This document shows positions 14,412-20,657 of a stretch of 20,657 bases of DNA, in pieces. This stretch comes from JACZST01 sp036985755 (GTDB lineage Bacteria > Actinomycetota > Acidimicrobiia > Spongiisociales > UBA5794). The DNA lies in contig BTQG01000041.1 of NCBI GenBank assembly GCA_036985755.1, positions 1 to 20,657 of the forward strand. The letters run 5' to 3'. The notes below the pieces were generated by a model, which saw nothing but the letters and a program-made list of their open reading frames with translations, did no database searches and had not been told where the DNA came from. The position numbers and the translations under genes are program-made. Position 1 is the first letter of the stretch. Each line of letters opens with the position of its first letter.

Positions 14412-16649
14412 TTACAGCACTCCGCTCAATTCATCTTCGGTGACCAGGACCGTCCTCGGCTTCGAGCCGACCGACGGCCCTACGATTCCTCGGTTCTCGA
14501 GGATGTCCATCACCCTTCCTGCCCTGGCAAAACCGATGCGGAGCTTGCGTTGCAGCATCGATGTCGAGCCGAGCTGGCTGCGCACGATCAGCTCGATGGC
14601 CTGGCGGACGATGTCGGGGTCTTCGCCCTCGTACGCCTCGTCGGTTTCCTCGCGTTTTTGCGCAACCTCGAACACCTCGGCGTCGCGATATCGCGCTTCC
14701 TGCTGTGTCTTGACAAACTCGACGACCCGGTGCACCTCGGCCTCCGACACCCAGGCACCCTGGATGCGCTCCGGCTTCGGCTCCCTCGCCGTCACCACCA
14801 GCATGTCGCCGAGGCCGACCAGCTTGTCCGCCCCGACCTGATCGATGATCACGCGAGAGTCGGTCTGTGAGGCCACCGAGAAGGCAAGGCGCGACGGGAT
14901 GTTGGCCTTGATCACACCGGTGATCACGTTGACCGAGGGACGCTGCGTCGCCAGCACCAGATGGATGCCAACGGCCCTTGACATCTGGGCGATCCTCACG
15001 ATGGAGTCCTCGACGATTCGCCCGGCGACCATCATCAGGTCGTTGAGCTCGTCCACGACGATCAGGATGTGGGGGAAACGATCGAACCGGTCTTCATCCA
15101 GTCCGCCGGCGTCGCGCTTCTCGAGATACGACTCGATGTCGCGAACCCCGGCGTCGGCGAGCAGGTCATATCGGCGATCCATCTCGGCGACCGCCCACTG
15201 CAAGGCGTCCGCCGCCTTCTTCGGATTGGTGATCACCCGCGTGAGCAGATGCGGTGCGTTGTTGTACTGGCCGAGCTCGACCCGCTTTGGGTCCACCAGG
15301 ATGAGCCGCACCTCGTCGGGCCGCGCCCGCATCAGCACCGAGGTCAGCAGGGCGTTGATACACGACGACTTCCCGGCACCGGTGGCGCCTGCGATGAGCA
15401 AGTGCGGCAGCTCGGTGAGCCGAAGCAAACGCGGCGTCCCGCTGACGTCCTTACCGAGAGCGACGAGCATGGGGTCGGGATCGTCGGAAGCTTCCTGGCT
15501 CGCCAGGATGTCGCCGAGAGTGACCACGTGGCGCTTTCGGTTCGGCACCTCGATGCCGATGGCGGAGCGGCCGGGGATGGGCGCCAGGATGCGCACGTCG
15601 GGCGAAGCAAGGGCGTAGGCGATGTCGTGAGACAGGGTGGTGACCCGCGCCACCTTGACCCCTGGAGCCAACTCGATCTCGTACCGGGTGACGGTCGGGC
15701 CGGGGACGATTCTGGTCAACCTGGCGTCGACGCCATGTTGGCGGAGCGACTCCTCGAGCTCAGCCGCGGTCCGCTCGAGCGAGCGCCTGTCGCTGTCGGC
15801 GGCGGGGCCGGCCTCGAGCAGCGACAGCGGTGGCAGGGCATATCCCTCGACATCCACGGCCTGTGGCACCATTGCCTGTTCCGGCTTCGAGTTCTTTGGG
15901 GAGTTCTTGTCCGCCTTCGGGCCTTTCCTCGGTGCCTTCTTCGCCTGAGGGGCGGGCTGCTCGACCGCCGGCGACGGGTCGACGTGGACGATGGCCTGTC
16001 GAGGAGCCGCCTTTGGATCCAGGCCAAGCCATGACCGGGAGCGCCGAAGCGACGAGGCGACCGTGTGCCCCACGTCGCGGATCGTGGATCCGGTGAGGAT
16101 CAACGTTCCGGCGGCGATGACCGCAAACAGCACGAGGAACGATCCCCAGAAACCAAGCAGTCGCCGCAACGGGAAGGCGACGAGCGCTCCGACGACGCCG
16201 CCGTTCTCCTGCACCTGTTCCAGGTTGCCGGCGAGAGCGACCGAGCCGGTCAGGAGATGGAACATGACCAGCGTGCCCACATACACGGTGATCACACCGG
16301 TGACCAACCGCCCGGCCTTGACCCTGGGGAAGAGACCCACCAGGGCGATGCCGATCACGGCGAGTACCAGCGGCAGGCCATACGCCCATGCACCGAGAAG
16401 GAGTCTCGTTGTCATCGAGACTCCGGTCCCGACCGGGCCGGACAGGCCGACGTAGGACAGGGCCACCAGAAGGGCAGCCACGATGAGCACAACACCCCAG
16501 ACGTCGTCGGTGTGACGTCCAAGGCGCTCCCTGATCCGTTCCCTGGTCACCCGCAGCGCGCGGGTGACCCTGGTCCACAACGGGATCCGTTTGTTCTTGC
16601 TGGCCCTACTCCGCCCCTTCGCCCCGCGGCGCTTGTTCCGCGTAGCCAT
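14412..16649 (-). CDS. ftsK: DNA translocase FtsK
   Basis: FtsK pumps DNA at the division septum and helps resolve the chromosome termini. From ATG at 16649 the protein has 745 residues. A basic N-terminus is followed by four membrane helices (roughly residues 50-70, 80-105, 115-135 and 160-185), a short Pro/Lys-rich linker, and the motor domain with Walker A GATGAGKS (421-428) and a Walker B-type VVDELNDLMM near 530. The C-terminal gamma winged helix (SQLGSTSMLQRKLRIGFARAGRVMD) reads KOPS-like DNA. In the Walker B region DEL-N-D replaces the usual DEL-A-D. The frame is open to a TTG at 16688, but neither start has a strong ribosome-binding site; the ATG gives the usual basic beginning. It lies apart from its usual downstream partner rimO, with about 4 kb of other genes between. 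Confidence 0.95.
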   Translation of the reverse strand: MATRNKRRGAKGRSRASKNKRIPLWTRVTRALRVTRERIRERLGRHTDDVWGVVLIVAALLVALSYVGLSGPVGTGVSMTTRLLLGAWAYGLPLVLAVIGIALVGLFPRVKAGRLVTGVITVYVGTLVMFHLLTGSVALAGNLEQVQENGGVVGALVAFPLRRLLGFWGSFLVLFAVIAAGTLILTGSTIRDVGHTVASSLRRSRSWLGLDPKAAPRQAIVHVDPSPAVEQPAPQAKKAPRKGPKADKNSPKNSKPEQAMVPQAVDVEGYALPPLSLLEAGPAADSDRRSLERTAAELEESLRQHGVDARLTRIVPGPTVTRYEIELAPGVKVARVTTLSHDIAYALASPDVRILAPIPGRSAIGIEVPNRKRHVVTLGDILASQEASDDPDPMLVALGKDVSGTPRLLRLTELPHLLIAGATGAGKSSCINALLTSVLMRARPDEVRLILVDPKRVELGQYNNAPHLLTRVITNPKKAADALQWAVAEMDRRYDLLADAGVRDIESYLEKRDAGGLDEDRFDRFPHILIVVDELNDLMMVAGRIVEDSIVRIAQMSRAVGIHLVLATQRPSVNVITGVIKANIPSRLAFSVASQTDSRVIIDQVGADKLVGLGDMLVVTAREPKPERIQGAWVSEAEVHRVVEFVKTQQEARYRDAEVFEVAQKREETDEAYEGEDPDIVRQAIELIVRSQLGSTSMLQRKLRIGFARAGRVMDILENRGIVGPSVGSKPRTVLVTEDELSGVL

Positions 16650-16748
16650 GGGACGGTTCACGTTACAAGAGCTTTCATCACACACCAACCACCCTTCGCG
16701 CGCTCCCGACCGCGGAGAGTTACATCGGTGTAGTTCACCCCATTGCTT

Positions 16749-16754
16749 TAGGAT
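16749..16754 (+). promoter_or_regulatory. Candidate -10 element for a leaderless NUDIX transcript
   Basis: TAGGAT lies 8 bases before the NUDIX ATG, the spacing at which transcription would begin at or beside the start codon. No ribosome-binding site is present between them. No clear -35 element is seen at 16-18 bases. Confidence 0.4.
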
Positions 16755-16762
16755 TTTTATCG

Positions 16763-17236
16763 ATGGTCAAACCAAGAGACGCTGCACGCGTTCTGCTGAT
16801 CGATGACAGGGAGCGAGCGCTGCTATTTCGCTACCACAACCCGTTCCAGGGGCACACCTTCTGGGTGCCTCCCGGCGGAGGTCTCGACGCCGGGGAGAAT
16901 CACCGCGCCGCGGCCGTGCGCGAATTGGCCGAGGAGACGGGACGGGACGATATCGACATTGGACCCGAGATCTGGCGACGCGACCACACCTTCCGCTGGG
17001 GAACGAGGAAGCTGCGCCAACGGGAGCGCTGGTTCCTGGCGACCACCCCAGCCTTCGAGGTCCCAAGGGCCGTCGTCCAATCCCTTGCTCGGGAGGGCGT
17101 CGAGGAGGCCCGGTGGTGGTCGGTCGACGAAATGCTCCACACCGACGCCCTGCTCACCCCACGCCGGTTGGGGACTCTGCTGCCACCGATCCTCGCCGGC
17201 GAGATACCTGAAGTGCCGGTAGACGTCGGGATTTGA
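16763..17236 (+). CDS. NUDIX hydrolase
   Basis: NUDIX enzymes cleave nucleoside diphosphates linked to another group. The Nudix box runs from Gly39 to Arg61: G, five residues, E45, seven residues, R53-E54-L55, A, E57-E58, T, G60. The last position, usually hydrophobic, is Arg61. The length of 157 residues is typical. The N-terminal strand (AARVLLIDDRERALLFRY) and GHTFWVPPGGGLDAGE resemble NUDIX proteins acting on small nucleotide substrates, but the substrate cannot be assigned. No ribosome-binding site is visible before the ATG, which fits a leaderless mRNA. It converges on rnj with only four bases between the stop codons, so the two transcripts must overlap. Confidence 0.92.
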   Translation: MVKPRDAARVLLIDDRERALLFRYHNPFQGHTFWVPPGGGLDAGENHRAAAVRELAEETGRDDIDIGPEIWRRDHTFRWGTRKLRQRERWFLATTPAFEVPRAVVQSLAREGVEEARWWSVDEMLHTDALLTPRRLGTLLPPILAGEIPEVPVDVGI

Positions 17237-17240
17237 CCGC

Positions 17241-18869
17241 TCACACCTCGATGACGACGGGGAACACGAACGGACGGCGCTTCATCGTCGTCTGCACCGC
17301 CTTGCGCGCCGAGTTGCGCACACGCCGCACCAGGGCATCGCGATCGATGGGTCGTTCCATGGTGGAGACCGCCTGCGTGACCCGCGCCTTGATCGCTTTG
17401 TGCATCTCGTCGGCGTCCCCGGTGACCCCATGGCTGTCGACATCCGGGCCGAACACGATGTCGCCGGTGCGTTTGTCCACGCCAACGGTGACCAGCACCA
17501 CCCCGTCGTCGGCGAGGTGCTGGCGGTCGCGGATCACGCCGGCGTCCTCCTCGAGTTCCGAACCCACGACATAGACGTAACTTCCGGAGACCGCGTCACG
17601 TTCGATGGACAACGTGCCGCCATCCAACACGGCAACGTCGCCGTCTTCACACACCTCGACCTGGGGAACGCCCATGTCGCGGGCGATGGCGGCGTTTGCT
17701 GCGAGATGCCGGTACTCCCCGTGGACGGGGATCAACGCCTGTGGTTGCACGACGTTGTAGAACGTCCTCAGCTCGGTCGCCGCGGCATGCCCTGAGACGT
17801 GGACTGCGGCGTTCCTGCCGTGATAGACGGTGACACCAGCGCGGGTCAGGTTGTTGATCACCCGTGACACGCGTTTCTCGTTCCCCGGGATGGGTGTCGC
17901 CGAGATGATCACGGTGTCGTCGGGGTCGAGGGTCACCGTGCGATGTTCTCCCGCCGCCAGCAGCGACAACGCCGCAAACGGTTCCCCCTGGCTCCCTGTG
18001 GAAATCACCGCAGTTTCCTCAGGTGGCAGCCGAAGCAGGTCGGGGAGCTCGACCAGGCTCTTGTCGGGGACATCGAGGTAACCGGTTGCCTGGGCGATCT
18101 CGCTGTTGCGCAGCATCGACCTCCCGATAAAGGCAAACTTGCGCCCGTCGGCCACCACCGCGTCGATTGATTGCTGCACACGGTGCAGATGGCTGGCGAA
18201 ACAGGCGATGATCACCCGCCCCGACGCCTCCTGCACCAGGTCCGCGATCTCGCTGCCGACGGTCGACTCCGAAGGGACGAAACCCGGACGCTCGGCGTTC
18301 GTCGAATCGGCGAGCAAGAGCCGGACGCCCTGGCGACCGAATCCTGAAAACGTCTGCAGATCGGTCGTCCGACCGTCGATCGGGGTCGGATCGAGCTTGA
18401 AGTCCCCGGTGTGGATCACCATGCCCTCCGGCGTGTCGAAGGCGATGCCGGTGGCGTCGGGCACCGAGTGGGTCACCGCGATGTGGGTGAACCGGAACGG
18501 ACCGTCGGAGACCCACGTCCGTGGTTGCACCGGGCGCAGGTCCGGCTCGATGCCCATCTCTGAGACCCTGGCGCTGGCCAGCTCGAGGGTCAGCGGCGTC
18601 CCGTATATGGGGACGTTGACCTCGCGCAAGAGATAGCCGAGAGCACCGATGTGGTCCTCGTGGCCGTGGGTGAGGATCACGCAGGTCAGGTCGTCTGCCC
18701 TTTCCAATACCCACGAGAAGTCGGGCAGCACCAGATCGACCCCGAGCATGTCCTCATCGGGGAACATCAGCCCGACATCGATCATGGCGATTTGCCCATC
18801 GATCTCGAGGCTGGCGCTGTTTCTGCCTATCTCCCCCAGGCCGCCGTGAAAAGCGATGCGAACGCTCAC
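17241..18869 (-). CDS. rnj: Ribonuclease J
   Basis: RNase J is a metallo-beta-lactamase/beta-CASP nuclease with 5'-3' exonuclease and endonuclease activity in mRNA and rRNA processing. The metal-binding motif is THGHEDHIG (His68, His70, Asp72, His73). LLADSTNAERPG and STGSQGEP belong to the beta-CASP part, and HVSGHA plus PVHGEYRHL complete the active site. A C-terminal domain follows from about residue 450. The 542-residue length is normal. It starts with GTG overlapping the dapA stop as GTGA, the dapA-rnj pairing known from actinobacteria, so translation is probably coupled. The 3' end nearly touches the convergent NUDIX gene. Confidence 0.96.
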   Translation of the reverse strand: MSVRIAFHGGLGEIGRNSASLEIDGQIAMIDVGLMFPDEDMLGVDLVLPDFSWVLERADDLTCVILTHGHEDHIGALGYLLREVNVPIYGTPLTLELASARVSEMGIEPDLRPVQPRTWVSDGPFRFTHIAVTHSVPDATGIAFDTPEGMVIHTGDFKLDPTPIDGRTTDLQTFSGFGRQGVRLLLADSTNAERPGFVPSESTVGSEIADLVQEASGRVIIACFASHLHRVQQSIDAVVADGRKFAFIGRSMLRNSEIAQATGYLDVPDKSLVELPDLLRLPPEETAVISTGSQGEPFAALSLLAAGEHRTVTLDPDDTVIISATPIPGNEKRVSRVINNLTRAGVTVYHGRNAAVHVSGHAAATELRTFYNVVQPQALIPVHGEYRHLAANAAIARDMGVPQVEVCEDGDVAVLDGGTLSIERDAVSGSYVYVVGSELEEDAGVIRDRQHLADDGVVLVTVGVDKRTGDIVFGPDVDSHGVTGDADEMHKAIKARVTQAVSTMERPIDRDALVRRVRNSARKAVQTTMKRRPFVFPVVIEV

Positions 18870-19762
18870 AGGCCGTCCAATGCGAGCAGTGCTTCGCGAA
18901 CCGCGGTGGTGGCCTCGTCCGATGCCGGTATCAGGGGTAGCCGCGGCTCGCCCACCGGATCCCAGGCAAGGCTGAGCCCGGCCTTGAGGGGCATCGGGCT
19001 GGGCTCGATGAACAGCGCCTCGAAAAGCGGAGCCAGAACCGCGTCCAGGCGCTCGGCCTCGTCGTCCTTACCGGCAAGGGCTGATTCGACCATGGCCTTG
19101 ATCAATTCGCCGGCAAGGTGGGCGGCGACAGAGACCACGCCGACCCCGCCGGCGCGCACGATCTCGAGGGTGAGCGCGTCCGACCCGGAATAGACCGCAA
19201 AACCCTCCGGCAAGGCCTCGATCTGGGCCAACGTCCACTCCATGTCGTCCACGGCGTCCTTGACCGCGACGATCTGCGGATGGGCGGCCAGCCGGACCAG
19301 CGTGTCGACCTCGATGAGGCGGCAGGTTCGCCCTGGGACGTTGTACACCATCATCGGGAGATCGGTCGCGTCGGCAATGGCCATCATGTGGCGGGCGATA
19401 CCCTCCTGAGGCGGCTTCGAGTAATAGGGGGTCACGGCCATCACCGCGTCACAGCCCACCTCAGCAGCCCGCTTGCACAGCTCGATCGATTCGCGGGTGT
19501 CGTAGGTTCCAGCGCCGGCGACGACCGTGCTGCGGCCTCCGACGGCGTCGACCGCGGCCTTGAACAGGGCGACCTTCTCTACTGCGCTCAGCGTCGGTGA
19601 TTCTCCCGTCGTCCCGCATACGACGACGCCGTCGGAACCGTGCGCCACCAGATGCTGGATGAGCCGGGTGAAGGTTCTGAAATCGACCGAGCCGTCCTCG
19701 TGAAAGGGCGTGATGACAGCGGTGAGGACCACACCGAAAGGTGCTTGTGGTCGGTGCTCCAT
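18866..19762 (-). CDS. dapA: 4-hydroxy-tetrahydrodipicolinate synthase
   Basis: DapA condenses pyruvate with aspartate semialdehyde, the first committed step towards diaminopimelate and lysine. From ATG at 19762 the protein has 298 residues. All catalytic residues align with the E. coli enzyme: the Schiff-base lysine Lys168 in VAVKDA, Tyr140 in VYNVPGRT, Thr51-Thr52 in CGTTGES, Tyr114 in TPYYSKP, and Arg145. The frame extends 92 codons upstream, but that part overlaps the divergent thioredoxin gene and is a shadow. No ribosome-binding site precedes the ATG, while a TACCGT box ends 7 bases before it, which fits a leaderless transcript. Confidence 0.96.
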   Translation of the reverse strand: MEHRPQAPFGVVLTAVITPFHEDGSVDFRTFTRLIQHLVAHGSDGVVVCGTTGESPTLSAVEKVALFKAAVDAVGGRSTVVAGAGTYDTRESIELCKRAAEVGCDAVMAVTPYYSKPPQEGIARHMMAIADATDLPMMVYNVPGRTCRLIEVDTLVRLAAHPQIVAVKDAVDDMEWTLAQIEALPEGFAVYSGSDALTLEIVRAGGVGVVSVAAHLAGELIKAMVESALAGKDDEAERLDAVLAPLFEALFIEPSPMPLKAGLSLAWDPVGEPRLPLIPASDEATTAVREALLALDGL

Positions 19763-19769
19763 GGCGGCG

Positions 19770-19775
19770 ACGGTA
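19770..19775 (-). promoter_or_regulatory. Candidate -10 element for leaderless dapA
   Basis: On the minus strand TACCGT (TA-N3-T form) is followed by exactly 7 bases and then the dapA ATG. That places the transcription start on the A of the start codon. No convincing -35 element is seen. Confidence 0.4.
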
Positions 19776-19791
19776 GCAGGGAGGGTCGCGG

Positions 19792-19797
19792 TAACCT
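19792..19797 (+). promoter_or_regulatory. Candidate -10 element for leaderless thioredoxin-TPR gene
   Basis: TAACCT is followed by exactly 7 bases and then the ATG at 19805, mirroring the arrangement on the dapA side of the same 42-base gap. No ribosome-binding site is visible. Confidence 0.4.
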
Positions 19798-19804
19798 CGC
19801 TTCC

Positions 19805-20647
19805 ATGGGCACGGGCGAGTTCATCAAGGACGTCAATGCCGACGCCTTTCCTCAGGAGGTTCTGCAGCAGAGCCGAGGGGTGCCGGTTGTCGTCGACTTC
19901 TGGGCGGAATGGTGTCAGCCGTGCAAGATCCTCAGTCCTGCGCTCGAGCGCGTCACCGAAGAGGCCGAAGGGGCGTTTGAGCTGGTCAAGGTCGACGTCG
20001 ACGCCAATCAAGCCCTGGCTCAGCAATACGGCGTGCAAGGCATCCCAACCGTCATTGCTTTTCGCGACGGTAAAGAGGTCAGCCGGTTCACCGGCGCCCT
20101 CCCCGAATCAGCCCTCGTCGAATGGGTGTCGGGGATCATGCCCGACGAGTTCGATCTGATGGTCGACCAGGCCATGACCGCCCGACTGGAGGGCGACGAC
20201 GCCACCGCCGAACACATCTTCCGCCAGATCCTCGAAGGCCGCGCCGACCATGCAGAGGCCGGGACGACGTTGGCGGCGATGCTCATCGACCGTGGCGATA
20301 CCGACGACGCGCTCATCGTGCTCGACAAGCTCATCCACGACTCCGAGGTCGGTCGCTTACAGGCGGCCGCCAGGGTGCGGGCGGCCGCCGGAAACGACGT
20401 TGCCGCCCTCGAAACCAGGGTCGACGGCGATCCCGAAAACAGCCGTGCTCGCCTCGAGCTGGCGCGGGCACTTGCCGCCAAGGCCGAGTACGAGCCCGCC
20501 CTCGACCATTTGCTCATCGTGGTGCGGGCCAAGGGTGAGCACAAGGAGGAGGCTCGGGTCGCCATGCTCGACATCTTCGAGATCCTCGGCGACGAGCACC
20601 CGCTGACGCTCCCCTACCGGCGTCACCTGGCAAGCGCGTTGAATTGA
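19805..20647 (+). CDS. Thioredoxin-TPR protein (CnoX/YbbN-like)
   Basis: The 280-residue protein has an N-terminal thioredoxin domain (residues 5-110) with the redox motif WCQPC (Cys37, Cys40) and the cis-proline at Pro81 in GIPT. A C-terminal helical region with TPR-like pairs follows (residues about 120-280). This architecture is that of CnoX (YbbN), a chaperedoxin that protects proteins from oxidative aggregation. E. coli CnoX has lost the active CxxC, but many homologues, like this one, keep two cysteines and may be redox active. The open frame continues upstream into dapA on the other strand and is rejected in favour of ATG 19805. It is divergent from dapA across 42 bases. Confidence 0.92.
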   Translation: MGTGEFIKDVNADAFPQEVLQQSRGVPVVVDFWAEWCQPCKILSPALERVTEEAEGAFELVKVDVDANQALAQQYGVQGIPTVIAFRDGKEVSRFTGALPESALVEWVSGIMPDEFDLMVDQAMTARLEGDDATAEHIFRQILEGRADHAEAGTTLAAMLIDRGDTDDALIVLDKLIHDSEVGRLQAAARVRAAAGNDVAALETRVDGDPENSRARLELARALAAKAEYEPALDHLLIVVRAKGEHKEEARVAMLDIFEILGDEHPLTLPYRRHLASALN

Positions 20648-20657
20648 GTCGCAAGTC
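20646..20657 (+). repeat. Partial AAGTCGC heptamer repeat at the window edge
   Basis: AGTCGCAAGTC starts within the stop codon of the thioredoxin-TPR gene and is cut by the end of the window. It matches the tandem unit at 6183-6206 in the same orientation, so a longer array probably continues to the right. Confidence 0.5.

Noticed and set aside
15035..15060. Possible inactivating change in the FtsK Walker B region (DELND in place of DELAD)
   Set aside because: The catalytic Asp-Glu pair is intact and the changed residue is not known to be essential; the rest of the motor is complete.
19763..20038. 92-codon N-terminal extension of DapA
   Set aside because: It overlaps the thioredoxin-TPR gene on the other strand, and DapA is already full length from 19762 with all catalytic residues.

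Overview
The window is a GC-rich bacterial chromosome segment made almost entirely of housekeeping genes. A perfect actinobacterial-type LexA box (CGAAC-N4-GTTCG) before recA, the gene order dapA-rnj-ftsK ... rimO-cinA ... recA ... miaB-miaA-dapF, and several GTG, TTG and apparently leaderless starts point to Actinomycetota. The presence of RNase Y as well as RNase J suggests a deep-branching lineage such as Acidimicrobiia. That placement is inference from gene content.

Layout from left to right. Positions 44-10843 are a minus-strand block, read right to left as: coiled-coil protein of unknown function, flavin-reductase-like protein, rimO, cinA, thpR, an AAC(6')-like acetyltransferase, recA (with its own SOS promoter), rny, miaB, miaA, dapF. 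Positions 10957-14380 are a plus-strand pair: a fatty-acyl-CoA-ligase-like enzyme and a membrane alpha/beta-hydrolase-family protein. Then come ftsK (minus), a NUDIX hydrolase (plus), rnj and dapA (minus, overlapping), and a thioredoxin-TPR protein (plus) that ends at the window edge.

How the genes fit together. dapA and dapF sit at the two ends and belong to the diaminopimelate/lysine branch that feeds peptidoglycan. RNase J and RNase Y are two mRNA-decay nucleases. MiaA and MiaB act in sequence on tRNA A37, and RimO is the MiaB paralogue that modifies ribosomal protein S12. FtsK and RecA handle chromosome segregation and repair. Compared with the usual actinobacterial order, pgsA (between rimO and cinA) and recX (after recA) are absent, and a four-gene block of fatty-acid, flavin and unknown function lies between ftsK and rimO.

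I did not find an obvious new multi-gene system. The points most worth checking are: DapF with serine in place of its second catalytic cysteine; the rny leader, which has a terminator-like hairpin just before the start codon; a CTG start inferred for miaA; two families of small intergenic repeats; and the AAC(6')-like gene beside recA. No stretch longer than 300 bases lacks a gene. The longest gap is the recA-rny interval of about 280 bases, described below. No tRNA, rRNA, CRISPR array or insertion sequence was seen.
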